Shown here one piece after another: positions 30,601 through 39,144 of a stretch of 64,000 nt of DNA. This DNA is from Phytohabitans houttuyneae. GTDB taxonomy: Bacteria > Actinomycetota > Actinomycetes > Mycobacteriales > Micromonosporaceae. Where the stretch lies: assembly GCF_011764425.1 (NCBI RefSeq), contig NZ_BLPF01000002.1, positions 1,674,997-1,738,996 of the forward strand, in the 5' to 3' direction. Made by a program: the position numbers and the translations under genes. Every line of letters starts with the position of its first letter. Position 1 is the first letter of the stretch. The notes under the pieces were generated by a model. It was not told where the DNA came from. It worked only from the letters and a program-made list of their open reading frames with translations, and did no database searches.

Positions 30601-31159
30601 TGCTGAGCACCGAGTTGGGCACGAGGGTGAACGCGGACGCGCCCGGAGGCCGCCAGTCGAGCGTGAGCTGCTGCCCGCCGTCGCGCTCGAAGTGCTCGAT
30701 CCGCAGGGAGTGGTACCCGGCGGTGAGGTTGATCGTGCCCTCCATCGGGGTGGCGCCGTGCAGGCCGTCGTGGTTGATGACCAGGGTGTCGTCGATCAGC
30801 AGCCGCGAGCCGTCGTCGCTGGTCAGCCGGAAGGTGTAGCTGCCGGCCGTGCTGATGTTGACGTTGCCGAGGACGTGGGCGAGGAAGAAATTGTCGAAGC
30901 CGAAGTCACTGACTGCCGACCAGTTGACCGTGGGCATCAGCTTGTCCACGTTGGGCGTCTGTCCTGACTTGAGGACGCACAGCTCGTTGAGCGGGGTCTG
31001 CAGGTCGAAGACCCGCAGGGTCACGCCTGGTTCCTGTGGTGGGGGAGCGGCCTGCGCCGTCGCCGTCGGGGCGGCGGTGACCGTCAGCGCGGCGGCCAGG
31101 GCCACCAGCGCCAACCTGCTCGGACGGCGGACCTGCCGCCATCGCTGCCAACTGCCCAT
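27680..31159 (-). CDS. Secreted PA14 / sugar-dehydrogenase-like propeller / two F5/8C / DUF1080 mosaic protein
   Basis: A 1,159-residue exported protein. The signal peptide includes LALVALAAALTVTAAP. Domains in order: PA14-like (about 35-175, with YTFRLTSDDGSRLLIDD); a glucose/sorbosone dehydrogenase-type propeller (about 200-560, with VTGMDWLPDGRLVISTWGG and TPHGIGWGPENGIFVTDNQGG); an Ig-like linker; two discoidin (F5/8 type C) domains; and a C-terminal 3-keto-glycoside hydrolase/DUF1080-like domain from VVLFDGTNMNNFVGSNG. It resembles large actinomycete proteins thought to bind and process plant or microbial polysaccharides. The ATG at 31159 has AAGGAG six bases upstream. Quinone binding by the propeller cannot be judged from the sequence alone. 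Confidence 0.85.
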   Translation of the reverse strand: MGSWQRWRQVRRPSRLALVALAAALTVTAAPTATAQAAPPPQEPGVTLRVFDLQTPLNELCVLKSGQTPNVDKLMPTVNWSAVSDFGFDNFFLAHVLGNVNISTAGSYTFRLTSDDGSRLLIDDTLVINHDGLHGATPMEGTINLTAGYHSLRIEHFERDGGQQLTLDWRPPGASAFTLVPNSVLSTDAGVVRVTAPGRKECEGAGDSPGDGLQLTGVHPGYTLTNLRPGTFQPKVTGMDWLPDGRLVISTWGGSDDSGTSQAGEVWILGNTGGSTSPGNVTTKRIGSALKEPMGLKIVDGTVYVAEKQRLTALVDTNGDEVADRYDTVATWPYGGTFHEFAFGLLYRDGYFYVNLSVGIDYGGATTNPQPAPNRGTTIRIQRSNGAVTYMAGGLRTPHGIGWGPENGIFVTDNQGGWLPSSKLLHIKQDRFFNHYMNPAGPFDANPATPPVLWMPQNEIANSPSTPLLLPSGTFAGQFVIGDVTYGGLQRAFLEKVNGEYQGALFRMTQGLEAGVSEVNLGPDGAIYVGGLGAGGNWGQTGKLTYGLQKLTPNGSNPFDMLAMRALPGGFEIEYTQPLSTATATALATKYRVKQWRYVPTAAYGGPKVDEETLAVSSATLSADGKKVTLAINGLKAGRVVHIRSPKPFAATNGQSLWSTEVWYTLNAIPGQQAATNLALGKPATADSSCATTEGPAKAVNGTVTGGNLDKWCSQGTNKWLQVDLGSTQTVSQFVVKHAGAGGENTAWNTRDFTIQVSTNGTAWTTVATVTGNTASTTTHNITATQARYIRLNITAPTSTTDTAARIYEFEAYGGAAPPTTNLALGKPATADSSCGAAEGPAQAVNGSTTGGNTDKWCSAGTTKWLQVDLGSTQTVSQFVVKHAGAGGENTAWNTRDFTIQVSTNGTAWTTVATVTGNTASTTTHSITATQARYIRLNITAPTSTTDTAARIYEFEAYGTATNPGRVVLFDGTNMNNFVGSNGGAVTWPLGNGGVEVLGGDIRSRQAFGDFRLHIEFWLPNLPSDVTGQARANSGIYLQDRYELQVLDSFGDTTLANDECGSIYGKIAPLVNAATAPQTWQTYDVTFRAARFNASGAKTENARVTVVWNGVTVHNNVQIDGPTGNGAAEGPSVGPIRLQDHGDPGANLFYRNIWVEPMS
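28286..29155 (-). repeat. 435-bp tandem duplication encoding two F5/8C domains
   Basis: 28286-28720 and 28721-29155 are head-to-tail copies with a unit of exactly 145 codons. Over the first 255 bases or so only three differences are visible; the remaining part is more diverged. The duplication is therefore recent or kept similar by gene conversion. Confidence 0.85.
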
Positions 31160-31410
31160 CGCTTCTCCTTGAGCGGGAGGGGGCGGCGACGGCGGCAAGG
31201 CCAGCGGAAGACGGCGTCCACGTGGGACAACGTTGTCATGGCGATGCCGCCGTCACCCGCCGGAGGGAAACGGGGATCCTTCATTGCGAACGACGTGGGC
31301 ATCGCCGAATGGCCAACAGTCGTGTCCGACACGCTAAGAGACTTCTGTCGCCGTGTCCAGATGTTCCGTCGATATATCTGCAACTTTGATTGAATGCTCG
31401 AAAAGTGCCG

Positions 31411-32669
31411 TCAGACACGCTCGATCCGGGTGGAGCTGACGCGATCGTTCCAGCCGTCGTCGACCAGGAAGGCATCGTCGGCCGTCTTTGTGATCGATGG
31501 GCCGGTGTGGTTGTTCGCGTCGAACAGGATCGCGCGGTAGCCGGCGGGAACCCGGCGCGAGGAGATCAGGTTGTCGGCCGAGTGCACGATGTAGCTGCCC
31601 ACGTCGAGCGTCCGCCACAGCGCGCCGTAGTCGCAGTCGTTGTGGAAGGAAACGCCGGAGGCGGGCTCGTGGTGTTGATCGTGCCGCAGGTGTAGCCGGT
31701 CGTCCGGCCGAACTTGCAGACCGAGCTGCCCACCGCCTGCGCCGCGCGCAGCCGGATGCCCGTGATCGGCCGGGTGGCCCCGCTGAAGTTGTCCCGGATG
31801 ACGTTCGTGAGGGTGCGGCCGACGGCGCTGTGCCACTGGATGTCGTACGGGCCTGACGGCGCCCGCTCGGCCTCGAACGTGGTGGCGACGTTGCCCGACG
31901 AGGTCTGCACCGACCCCGAGTTCGGCGCGTGGCCGGCCGCGGTCACGCCCATCCGCCCGTCGGAGTCGCGGCGCACGGTGAAACCGGTGGTGCTGATCGC
32001 GCCGCCGCCGACGATCTCCAGTCCACCGTGGACGTTCGCCTCCTGGGCCGGCAGGTCGGCGACGGTGACCACGTCCACCCGCCCGGAGGCCGGGCTCATG
32101 CGGGTGGCCGCGCCCACCGCGCCGGTCGCACGGGCGTGGTCCTCGGCCTTGACGTAGATCTCGACGCGGTTGTCCCGGAGGTTGATCGAACCCGAGACCG
32201 GGGTACCGGCGGCGCGCACGCTCTCGTACGCCACCTTCTGCTCCGCGACGAGCTGCGCGAGCGGGGTGTCGGCCGCCCGCGCCCGCGCCACACCCGCCAG
32301 GACGCCGCCCCGCACATGGCGGGCGAGGGTCTGCTCCGCGTCGCGGGTGAAGCGCACGACCACCCGTACCGCCGGGGTGTGTTCGATGTAGAGGCCGGCG
32401 AACGTGGCGGCCTCGGCATCGGTCAGGCGCGCGTTCAGCGTGCCGGCGGCTTCCTGGATCCGGAGCCGGCGCAGCGCCTCCCGCTCGCTCACGCCGTACG
32501 TCCGCGCATATCCTTCGATGTCACGTTGGGTGGCCTCGGTCGGCGCCGCGTCCGGCGTCCCAGCCGGCGCCGGTGCCGCCTGTGCCGGCGCCGTGCCCGG
32601 AGCGGCCAGCTGGGCCGCCACGATCAACGCGGCGAGGGTGGTTGCTCTGCGTGGGTTGCGAGATCTCAT
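31411..32669 (-). CDS. Streptogrisin-like S1 protease homologue lacking the catalytic Ser motif, fused to a beta/gamma-crystallin-like domain (one-base frameshift)
   Basis: About 419 residues after restoring one base. A signal peptide and a propeptide of alpha-lytic/streptogrisin type lead to a chymotrypsin-like domain. His is present in VTAAGHAPNSG and Asp in GPYDIQWHSAV. The frame breaks at a GGG run (31663-31665); one added base joins GYTCGTINTTSPASGVSFHND without a gap. The GDSGGP motif that should follow is absent in all frames. Instead the chain continues as CDYGALWRTLDVGSYIVH and ends ILFDANNHTGPSITK...WNDRVSSTRIERV, a beta/gamma-crystallin-like motif. The protein is exported and probably not a protease. 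Start: ATG at 32669, immediately before the signal peptide; the ribosome-binding site is weak. The 251-bp gap to 31160 shows no gene. Confidence 0.65.
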
Positions 32670-32776
32670 GTCTCGTTTGTTCCATCGCGGGTCAGCGCCC
32701 AGCAAGCGTCGGAAATCCGGCCATTGATGGCCGTCGTTGCGAGTCGTAAAGTTCCGCGGGCCGGACGATCAGGGCG

Positions 32777-33439
32777 TCATCGGCCGCGGGTCACGAACCC
32801 GGTTTCGTAGGCGACCACCACCGCCTGCACGCGGTCGCGGATGCCGAGCTTGGTGAGGATCCGGGCGACATGGGTCTTCACGGTAGTCTCCGCCACCACC
32901 AGCTCGGCCGCGATCTCGGCGTTGGAGAGCCCGCGGGCGATGAGGCGGAGCACGTCGAGCTCGCGTTCGGTCAGCGGCGCGAGCTGCGGCGGCGTCCCGC
33001 CGGTCGGTGCCGGCTCGGCGAAGCGCTCCACCAGCCGCTGGGTGATCGACGGCTCGATGAGGGAGTCACCGGTCGCCGCGGCGCGGACCGCGGCGATGAG
33101 CCGGGTCGACGGCGCGTCCTTGAGCAGGAAGCCGGCCGCGCCGGCGCGGAGGGCGCGGTAGATGTACTCGTTCTGGTCAAAGGTCGTGAGCACCACGATC
33201 GTGGGCGGGTCCGGATGCCGCAGGATCTCCTCGGTGGCGGCCAGGCCGTCGAGCTGGGGCATCCGGATGTCCATCATGATCACGTCGGGCTCGACAAGCT
33301 GGGCCTGGCGGATCGCCTCGGTGCCGGTGTCCGCCTCGGCGACCACCTCGATGTCGCCCTCGGCCTCCAGGATGACCCGGAAGCCGGTGCGCACGAGCGT
33401 CTGGTCGTCGGCGATGAGCACGCGGATCTTCTCGGGCAT
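32777..33439 (-). CDS. NarL-type response regulator
   Basis: A 220-residue regulator. The receiver domain has acidic residues in LIADDQTLV, phosphoacceptor Asp57 in VIMMDIRMPQ and Lys in FLLKDAPSTR. The C-terminal LuxR-type HTH reads LTERELDVLRLIARGLSNAEIAAEL. Its partner is very probably the HisKA_3 kinase at 35329-36570, separated by two membrane genes and on the other strand. The 152-bp divergent region (33440-33591) should hold both promoters, though I see no clear hexamers. Confidence 0.9.
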   Translation of the reverse strand: MPEKIRVLIADDQTLVRTGFRVILEAEGDIEVVAEADTGTEAIRQAQLVEPDVIMMDIRMPQLDGLAATEEILRHPDPPTIVVLTTFDQNEYIYRALRAGAAGFLLKDAPSTRLIAAVRAAATGDSLIEPSITQRLVERFAEPAPTGGTPPQLAPLTERELDVLRLIARGLSNAEIAAELVVAETTVKTHVARILTKLGIRDRVQAVVVAYETGFVTRGR

Positions 33440-33591
33440 GTCCGCGATTGTGCCCGGCCGCGTCTCGTCACCGGGTCATCCCTGCGGAGGACGCGGGCCC
33501 CGAACATCGTCCTTGCGCCAGACGAGGGCCACATCGCCTTTTTCCTACCGTCGTGGCACCTGAACGAACCCGCAGCGAAAGGCAAAAGACC

Positions 33592-34137
33592 ATGAACGCG
33601 ACTCTCAAGGGAATCCGGCCCATCGACTACGTGCTGGCCGGGCTTCTGACCGCCGCCGGCGCCCTTCTCATGTACGGGTACATCGCCTGGGACGGCACGG
33701 ACCTGCCGCATCCCCCGTCATCCTCGTCGTGGGCGGCGCTGCCGGCCTTCGTCCTCGTGACGCTGCCGGTCCTGTGGCGCCGCCGCCACGTCCTCGCGGT
33801 CATCGGCGTGAGCGCCGCCGCGACGGCCGCTCACGTGCTCGCGTTCGGCTGGGTCACCCGCTGCGGTGTCGTGCTGCCGCTGTCGTTCGCCCTGGCGTAC
33901 TCGGTGGCCCGGTTCGCCCGCGGCTGGAAGCAGCACGTGGCCGGCCTCGCCGGTATCGGCGCCATGCAGCTCGTGATGCTCGTCCGGGACGCGTCGATCG
34001 ACACGGTCGCCGGGGCACTCCCGCTGGCGATCCCGCTCGCCGCGCTCTTCTACGGAGCCGGCCTCGTCGTCCAGAATCGGGTCAGCAAGAAGCAGCCCGC
34101 GGCGCTCACGCCGGCCGCCCACCCCGCGGCCGTGTGA
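33592..34137 (+). CDS. Membrane protein, stand-alone sensor-domain paralogue
   Basis: A 181-residue protein with about four or five transmembrane helices and a short basic tail ending in Ala/Pro. It has no kinase or DNA-binding part. It matches the membrane domain of the next gene: compare MNATLKGIRPIDYVLAGLLT with SEVFRGIKVRDWVFAGVLTA, and FGWVTRCGVVLPL with FGWVTRCGAGLPL. It is therefore a duplicated sensor domain without an output. It starts an apparent operon (33592, 34166, 35329). It might bind the same ligand or pair with the pseudokinase in the membrane; both ideas are inference. Confidence 0.75.
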   Translation: MNATLKGIRPIDYVLAGLLTAAGALLMYGYIAWDGTDLPHPPSSSSWAALPAFVLVTLPVLWRRRHVLAVIGVSAAATAAHVLAFGWVTRCGVVLPLSFALAYSVARFARGWKQHVAGLAGIGAMQLVMLVRDASIDTVAGALPLAIPLAALFYGAGLVVQNRVSKKQPAALTPAAHPAAV

Positions 34138-34165
34138 CCGGGTTGCCACGCGAAGGAGTCCGGCG

Positions 34166-35323
34166 ATGAGTGAGGTCTTCCGAGGGATCAAGGTCCGCGA
34201 CTGGGTCTTCGCGGGAGTCCTCACCGCGCTGGGCGCCGTGCTGATGGTGGCCGACGTGAGCGTGTCCAGCGCCGACATCGACAAGGCCGTCGCCGACGGA
34301 TCGATGGTGCACACGGTGAGCTCCCAGTCCCCGTGGATGATCCCGGTGTTCCTCGCCGCCACCGTCCCGGTGCTCTGGTGGCGGCGCAGCGTCATCGCCG
34401 TCACCTGCGTCGCCATCGCGGTCATGGCGCTGCACGACGCGCTCTTCGGCTGGGTGACGCGGTGCGGCGCCGGGCTTCCGCTCGTGTTCGCACTCGCGTT
34501 CCTCGGCGCGCTCACCTACGAGCGCGCCAAGGCGTGGCTCGCCTGCGCGCTGGCGGCCCTGCTGAGCGCGGCCGTCCTCGTGTACGACGCGACGACCGGC
34601 TGGAGCGCGCTGGGCATCGCCGTGCCGATCACGCTGATCGTCTTCGGGGTCGGCCGGGCCGCCCGCCACCGCACGATGTTGAACCAGGAGCTCAGCGTCC
34701 GCGACGCCGAGCTGCGGCGGCTGCGCGACGAGCGGGCCGCGCTCATGGTGGCCGGCGACCGGGCACGCCTGTCGCGGCAGCTCGACGGCCTGCTCCAGGA
34801 CCGGCTCGAGCAGCTGACCGCCGCCGCCGAGTCCGCGGACGGCCTCACGCCGGTACAGGCGAAGGCGCTGCTGGAGTCCATCGAGTCCGGCAGCCGGCAG
34901 ACACTCGACGACATGCGCGAGATCGTCGGGCTGCTGCGGGGCGGAGACGTGGCGCTCGCGCCCACGCCGACGGTCGCCCACCTCGACGCCCTGCTCTCGC
35001 GGCGCCGTGCCACGGACTCGCGGCTGACCGTCGCCGGCAACCCGAGATCGCTGCCGGCCACTGTGGAGCTGTCGGCGTACCGCATCGTCGAGCACCTCAT
35101 CACCGCGCTCGCCGACCGGCCCGACTCGCCGATCGACGTCGCGGTGCGCTTCGAGGACGACGCGCTCGAGATCCGCGTGGCCGGTCCGGTGGACAGGGGC
35201 GCCGACGTCAAGGCGGCCGCCGCGCGGGCCCGCGAGCGGGCCAAGCTGCTGGGGGGCTCGGTCGACGTCAAGGTCACCCGCGGCCGGGCCGGCGCCGTCG
35301 CCCAACTGCCCCTGCTGGGCTGA
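34166..35323 (+). CDS. HisKA_3-type sensor pseudokinase
   Basis: A 385-residue protein with four or five membrane helices (residues about 12-165), a coiled coil (about 170-195) and a kinase-shaped C-terminus. The dimerisation helix reads GDRARLSRQLDGLLQDRLEQ. Asp207 stands where HisKA_3 kinases have the phosphorylated His of the ELHD motif. The ATP-binding part lacks the N-box Asn (IVEHLITALADR instead of a QESLTNALRH-type motif) and the GxGxxG box. It should not autophosphorylate. It lies 28 bp after its membrane-only paralogue and 5 bp before the active kinase gene, so it could act as a regulatory partner in a kinase heterodimer. Its ATG is preceded by AAGGAG. Confidence 0.8.
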   Translation: MSEVFRGIKVRDWVFAGVLTALGAVLMVADVSVSSADIDKAVADGSMVHTVSSQSPWMIPVFLAATVPVLWWRRSVIAVTCVAIAVMALHDALFGWVTRCGAGLPLVFALAFLGALTYERAKAWLACALAALLSAAVLVYDATTGWSALGIAVPITLIVFGVGRAARHRTMLNQELSVRDAELRRLRDERAALMVAGDRARLSRQLDGLLQDRLEQLTAAAESADGLTPVQAKALLESIESGSRQTLDDMREIVGLLRGGDVALAPTPTVAHLDALLSRRRATDSRLTVAGNPRSLPATVELSAYRIVEHLITALADRPDSPIDVAVRFEDDALEIRVAGPVDRGADVKAAAARARERAKLLGGSVDVKVTRGRAGAVAQLPLLG

Positions 35324-35328
35324 CCGAG

Positions 35329-36570
35329 ATGGGGATGCGCCGGCTGGAGCAGGTGGGGATCGGGGCGGTGGTGCTCGCGGCCACCGCGCTGCCCACGGCG
35401 CTGCACGGCTGGCCGGCCACAGTCGCGGGAAACCTCTTCACCGCCGTGCTCCTGGCGGCCGGGCTCAGCCTCGTCTGGTGGCGCAGCCATCCGCGCGCGG
35501 TCACGGTGGTCGGCGGTGCGCTCTGGCTGGCGGGCGCGCTGCTCGGCGACCACGGCTGGCTTCCGGACACCGCGCTCGGGATCATGGCGTTCCTCGCCAC
35601 GGTGGCCGCGCTGGGCTGGTCCGGCCGCGCCACGTGGGTGGTCGCGGCCTGCCTGATCGGGTACGTGACCGTCTTCGCGGTCGTCGTCGGCGACGAGAGC
35701 GAGGTCGCGCTGGTCATGCTCACGGTCCCCGGGTTTCTCGCCGGCACGGTCTTCCGGCTGCGCCGGGAGGCGGCCGACGAGCTGGCGCAGCGCGGGCGGG
35801 AGCTGGAGGAGGAGCGGGAGCTGTTCGCCGACCTGTCGGTGCGCCACGAGCGGGCCCGGATCGCCGCCGAGCTGCACGACATCGTCGGGCACGCGATCAG
35901 CGTCATGGTCATCCAGGCCGCGGCGGGCCAGCGGCTCGTCGACGGTGACCCGGAGCGAGCCAGGCAGGCGTTCACCGCGATCGCGGAGTCGGCGCGGCAG
36001 GGCCAGCAGGATCTGAGGCGGCTCGTCGAGCTGCTCGGCGGGACGGACGTCGCGGCGCCGGACCTGTCGCTGATCGAGGAGGTGGTCACCCGGGCCTCCC
36101 GCGGCGGGCTGGACGTGTCGTGCCGCTTCGAGGGCGACCGCGACGGCGTGGCCGCGCCGGCCGCGCACGTCGCCTTCCGGGTCGTGCAGGAGAGCCTGAC
36201 CAACGCGCTGCGCCACGCTCCTGGCGCGCCGGTACGGGTGGTGGTCAGCGGCTCGGGCCGTGGCCTGACCGTGGGAGTCGAAAACGACCCGTCGGTCCAG
36301 GACCCGCCCGGACTGTCCGGCACCGGCCGAGGGCTCGTCGGGCTGCGTGAACGGGTACAGGCCCTCGGCGGCCAACTGCTCGCCGGACCCACTCCGCGCG
36401 GCGGCTGGCTGGTCGAGGCGACACTGCCGGACGTCAGCCGGTCGGCTGAGCGTGGGTCCGGATCGTCAGCAGCCGCAGCTCCATCTCGTCGGCCACGATC
36501 GCGGCCAGGTGCTCCAGGGCCCGTAGCTGGCGCGGCATGGGACGGCGCGGGCGCCGGTCCATCGCGTTGA
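35329..36570 (+). CDS. HisKA_3/NarL-family sensor histidine kinase
   Basis: As read, 413 residues. Four membrane helices (about 10-145) are followed by a short coiled coil and an intact kinase core: ARIAAELHDIVGHAISVMVI with phospho-acceptor His183, N-box VVQESLTNALRHA and G-box GTGRGLVGLRERV. It is the active member of the trio and the likely partner of the NarL regulator at 32777-33439. It starts five bases after the pseudokinase stop. The last 40 or so residues are low-complexity (Ser, Ala, Arg, Pro) and overlap the convergent GAF gene by 137 bp. One missing base near 36428 would instead end the protein at 36449, which is more typical of the family. Confidence 0.88.
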   Translation: MGMRRLEQVGIGAVVLAATALPTALHGWPATVAGNLFTAVLLAAGLSLVWWRSHPRAVTVVGGALWLAGALLGDHGWLPDTALGIMAFLATVAALGWSGRATWVVAACLIGYVTVFAVVVGDESEVALVMLTVPGFLAGTVFRLRREAADELAQRGRELEEERELFADLSVRHERARIAAELHDIVGHAISVMVIQAAAGQRLVDGDPERARQAFTAIAESARQGQQDLRRLVELLGGTDVAAPDLSLIEEVVTRASRGGLDVSCRFEGDRDGVAAPAAHVAFRVVQESLTNALRHAPGAPVRVVVSGSGRGLTVGVENDPSVQDPPGLSGTGRGLVGLRERVQALGGQLLAGPTPRGGWLVEATLPDVSRSAERGSGSSAAAAPSRRPRSRPGAPGPVAGAAWDGAGAGPSR

Positions 36571-36988
36571 CAGTGCCGATCTTGTAGCCGTCCCACGTGC
36601 GGATCGCCGCGGCGGCGTAGAAGCGGAGCCCGAGCGGCCCGGTCACGAGCGGATGCCGGTGGGTGCGCGGGTCCTGCGCGGCATCGGTCACCACGTACAC
36701 CTCGTCGCCCGGCATCGAGATCACCGTGGCGCACAGGCCCGGCTCGACGCCGATCTGCCGGACGTCCTCGATCCCCTCACAGGCGGCCAGCCAGACCCGG
36801 TCGTGCTCCACCAGCGTCACGGTCGCCATCGGGGTGTCCAGCGCGGTGGCCGCCACCAGCGCGATCCGCTGGTACTCCGCGAGGATCGGCCGGTCGAGCA
36901 GCCCGTACCGCCGCACGGCGGCGAGCCTGGCCGGATCGGCCAGACGGGCGCTGTCCAGGTAGTCGAACTCCACAATGCCGCCGTTCAC
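36434..36988 (-). CDS. GAF-domain protein
   Basis: A 184-residue protein consisting of one GAF domain. PARLAAVRRYGLLDRPI begins the domain. VTLVEHDRVWLAACEG and GLCATVISMPGDEVYVVTDA match GAF proteins of the phytochrome-like, stand-alone type. YKIGTVNAMDRRPR near the end is the usual final strand. No output domain follows. The GTG at 36988 is chosen because the conserved part starts soon after it; an ATG at 37042 is possible. The ligand is unknown. The gene is tail-to-tail with the histidine kinase. Confidence 0.75.
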   Translation of the reverse strand: MNGGIVEFDYLDSARLADPARLAAVRRYGLLDRPILAEYQRIALVAATALDTPMATVTLVEHDRVWLAACEGIEDVRQIGVEPGLCATVISMPGDEVYVVTDAAQDPRTHRHPLVTGPLGLRFYAAAAIRTWDGYKIGTVNAMDRRPRRPMPRQLRALEHLAAIVADEMELRLLTIRTHAQPTG

Positions 36989-37101
36989 TCCGGCCAGACT
37001 AGCCCCGGGCCGGCGGTGATCGGCGTGGCTGTACGGCCACATCCCGGTCGTCCACCAGTTCCGGTCTGGCCAGGGTGGACCGGGTGCGCGAGCATGGCGG
37101 C

Positions 37102-38049
37102 ATGCCCCCAGCCGAGCAGCCCGAGCCCGCCGCGCCGGACACCCCGGGTGTGCCCCGGTGGCGGTCGGAGCTGGGGCGGTCCGTGCGGCCGGTCGCGTAC
37201 ACGCTCGCGCTGACCGAGCTCACCGACCCGCTGCCGAAGCCGGCACGGATCGTGGTGATCCTCGTGGCGGCGGTGGTGTTCGGCGGCTTCGACCGGCTCA
37301 ACAAGGACACCAAGCTGGTCCGGATGCTGCCGAACATCCTGCTGTGCGTGGGCCTCGGCGTGATCGTGCTGGCCGTGACGACGCCACAGTCGTGGAACGG
37401 GCCGATGGCCGTCGCGGCGGTCGTGCTGATCGCCTGCGCGACGCTGCTGACGGCCGAACGGGCGGCGGCGCTGACCACGCTGGCGGCGGTCGGCCTGATC
37501 ACGGCCGGCATCTACGTGATCAGCGGCACCGTGCGGGATCCGGGGACCAACCCGTGGCCGCTGGTCGTCGTGGCCGGCGGCGGCCCGATCGTCATGGGGC
37601 TGACCATGCTGGCGCTGCGCCGCGAGCTGTTCACCCGCCGGGGCGGCTTCAGCACGGCGAAGCTGAGGGAGTTCGGCCAGTCGTGGGGCCGGGCCGCCGC
37701 GCTGGGGATCATCGGCCTGGCCGGCGGGGGACAGCTGGCCGGAAACGGCCACGTACCGGCCGCCGTCCTGGTCCTGGCGGCCAGCGTGTCCTGGATAGTC
37801 GCGGCGGCGGTCTTCGGGCTGACCTCCACGGTGACCACGCGCCAGGACAACCTCGCCGGCGCGATGTTCGTCGTGTGTGGAGTGTCGGTGGCGGTGCTGG
37901 GGCTGCTGGCGTTCGACGCGCACCAGTACGCCGTCGGCCTGGTCGCCGCCACCATGGGCATCGCGGTCGCCGGCGGCGGCGTGTCGCTGCTGGAGTCGAC
38001 CGGGGCACTCCGCGCGCTGCGCGACACCTACCTCGAAGACCGCGCGTAG
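37102..38049 (+). CDS. Multi-pass membrane protein, unknown function
   Basis: A 315-residue protein with about eight or nine predicted transmembrane helices, among them ARIVVILVAAVVFGG, ILLCVGLGVIVLAV and ALGIIGLAGGGQLA. The N-terminus is Pro-rich and cytosolic, and the C-terminus is short. I see no transporter or enzyme motif. The ATG at 37102 was chosen; in-frame starts upstream at 37075 and 37084 add only a few residues. It is divergent from the GAF gene and convergent with the histidine kinase gene ending at 38128. Confidence 0.7.
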   Translation: MPPAEQPEPAAPDTPGVPRWRSELGRSVRPVAYTLALTELTDPLPKPARIVVILVAAVVFGGFDRLNKDTKLVRMLPNILLCVGLGVIVLAVTTPQSWNGPMAVAAVVLIACATLLTAERAAALTTLAAVGLITAGIYVISGTVRDPGTNPWPLVVVAGGGPIVMGLTMLALRRELFTRRGGFSTAKLREFGQSWGRAAALGIIGLAGGGQLAGNGHVPAAVLVLAASVSWIVAAAVFGLTSTVTTRQDNLAGAMFVVCGVSVAVLGLLAFDAHQYAVGLVAATMGIAVAGGGVSLLESTGALRALRDTYLEDRA

Positions 38050-38127
38050 CCAGCCGGCCGGTCGGGGTCCACGATGGACCGGGACCGGGACCGGCACGCC
38101 CGGGCCGACGGTCACGTTTGACAGCGG

Positions 38128-39143
38128 CTACGGCACGGCGGGGAGGTGGACCACGAAGCGGCAGCCGTTGGGGATGTTGTGCGCGTCGACCCGGCCGCCG
38201 TGCGCCTCGACCAGCCCTCGCACGATCGCCAGCCCGAGCCCGCCGACCGCGCCGTCGGCGCCGCCCGGGGTGCGGGCCCGCTCGCCCCGGAACGCGACGT
38301 CGAAGACCCGGGGCAGGTCGGCCTCGGGAATGCCGCCGCAGGTGTCGGCGACGGCGAGCCACGCACCGTCGCGGTCGTTGCCGCCGCTGACCCAGACCGT
38401 GCCGTCCTCCGGGGTGTACCGCACGGCGTTGAGCAGCAGGTTGGCCACGACGCGGGTCAGCTCCGGCTCGCTGGCCCGTACCGCGGGCCAGGTGGACTCC
38501 GCCGCCACCACCCGGATCCGGCGGGTGTCGGCGATCGGCGCGGTGGCCGCGACAGCGTCGGAGACCACGTCGCCGAGCGGCACGGTGGACGGCGAGAGCC
38601 GCAGGGCGCCGGCGTTGATCCGGGACAGCTCGAACAGGTCGTCGACGAGCCGGGCCATCCGGTCGGACTCCACCCGGATTCGCCGGTGGTACTCGGCCAC
38701 CGTGGCCGGGTCGTGCACCACCTTGTCCTCCAGCGCCTCGGCCATCGCGCGCAGCCCGGTGAGCGGGGTGCGCAGGTCGTGCGAGACCCACGCGACGAGG
38801 TCACGGCGGCCCTTCTCCAACGTCCGCTCACGCTCGCGGGCCTGCGCGGCCCACACCGCGGCGGCGGCGAGCCGGCGGCCGAACAGCCAGCCCACCGCGA
38901 GGCTGACCGCGGTACCGGCGGCGACGGTCACCAGCACCACCCGCAGGTCGTGGGGGACAGGAACATGGCCCGCGCGATGACCACGACGCCGGCGGTCACG
39001 CTGCCCACGGTCACCGCGATCAGCACCCAGATGTGCGCCATGATCGAGCGGCCGCCCAGGAGCCGGAGCGCGGCCGCGCCGAGACCGCCGACCGCGAGCG
39101 CGCCGGCCAGCGCCGCACCGAAGATCAACAACAGGTCGCGCAT
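38128..39143 (-). CDS. Sensor histidine kinase, HisKA/HATPase (one-base frameshift)
   Basis: About 338 residues once one base is restored. Membrane helices lie at residues 3-25, 35-58 and 68-85 and are followed by the phospho-acceptor box [13 protein letters not shown], an N-box [17 protein letters not shown] and a G-box [15 protein letters not shown]. The frame breaks in a five-G run on the plus strand (38952-38956); a sixth G turns [11 protein letters not shown] into [17 protein letters not shown]. The ATG at 39143 follows the response-regulator TGA by one base, so the pair is translationally coupled. Signal unknown; there is little extracellular sequence. Confidence 0.8.
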
Positions 39144-39144
39144 G

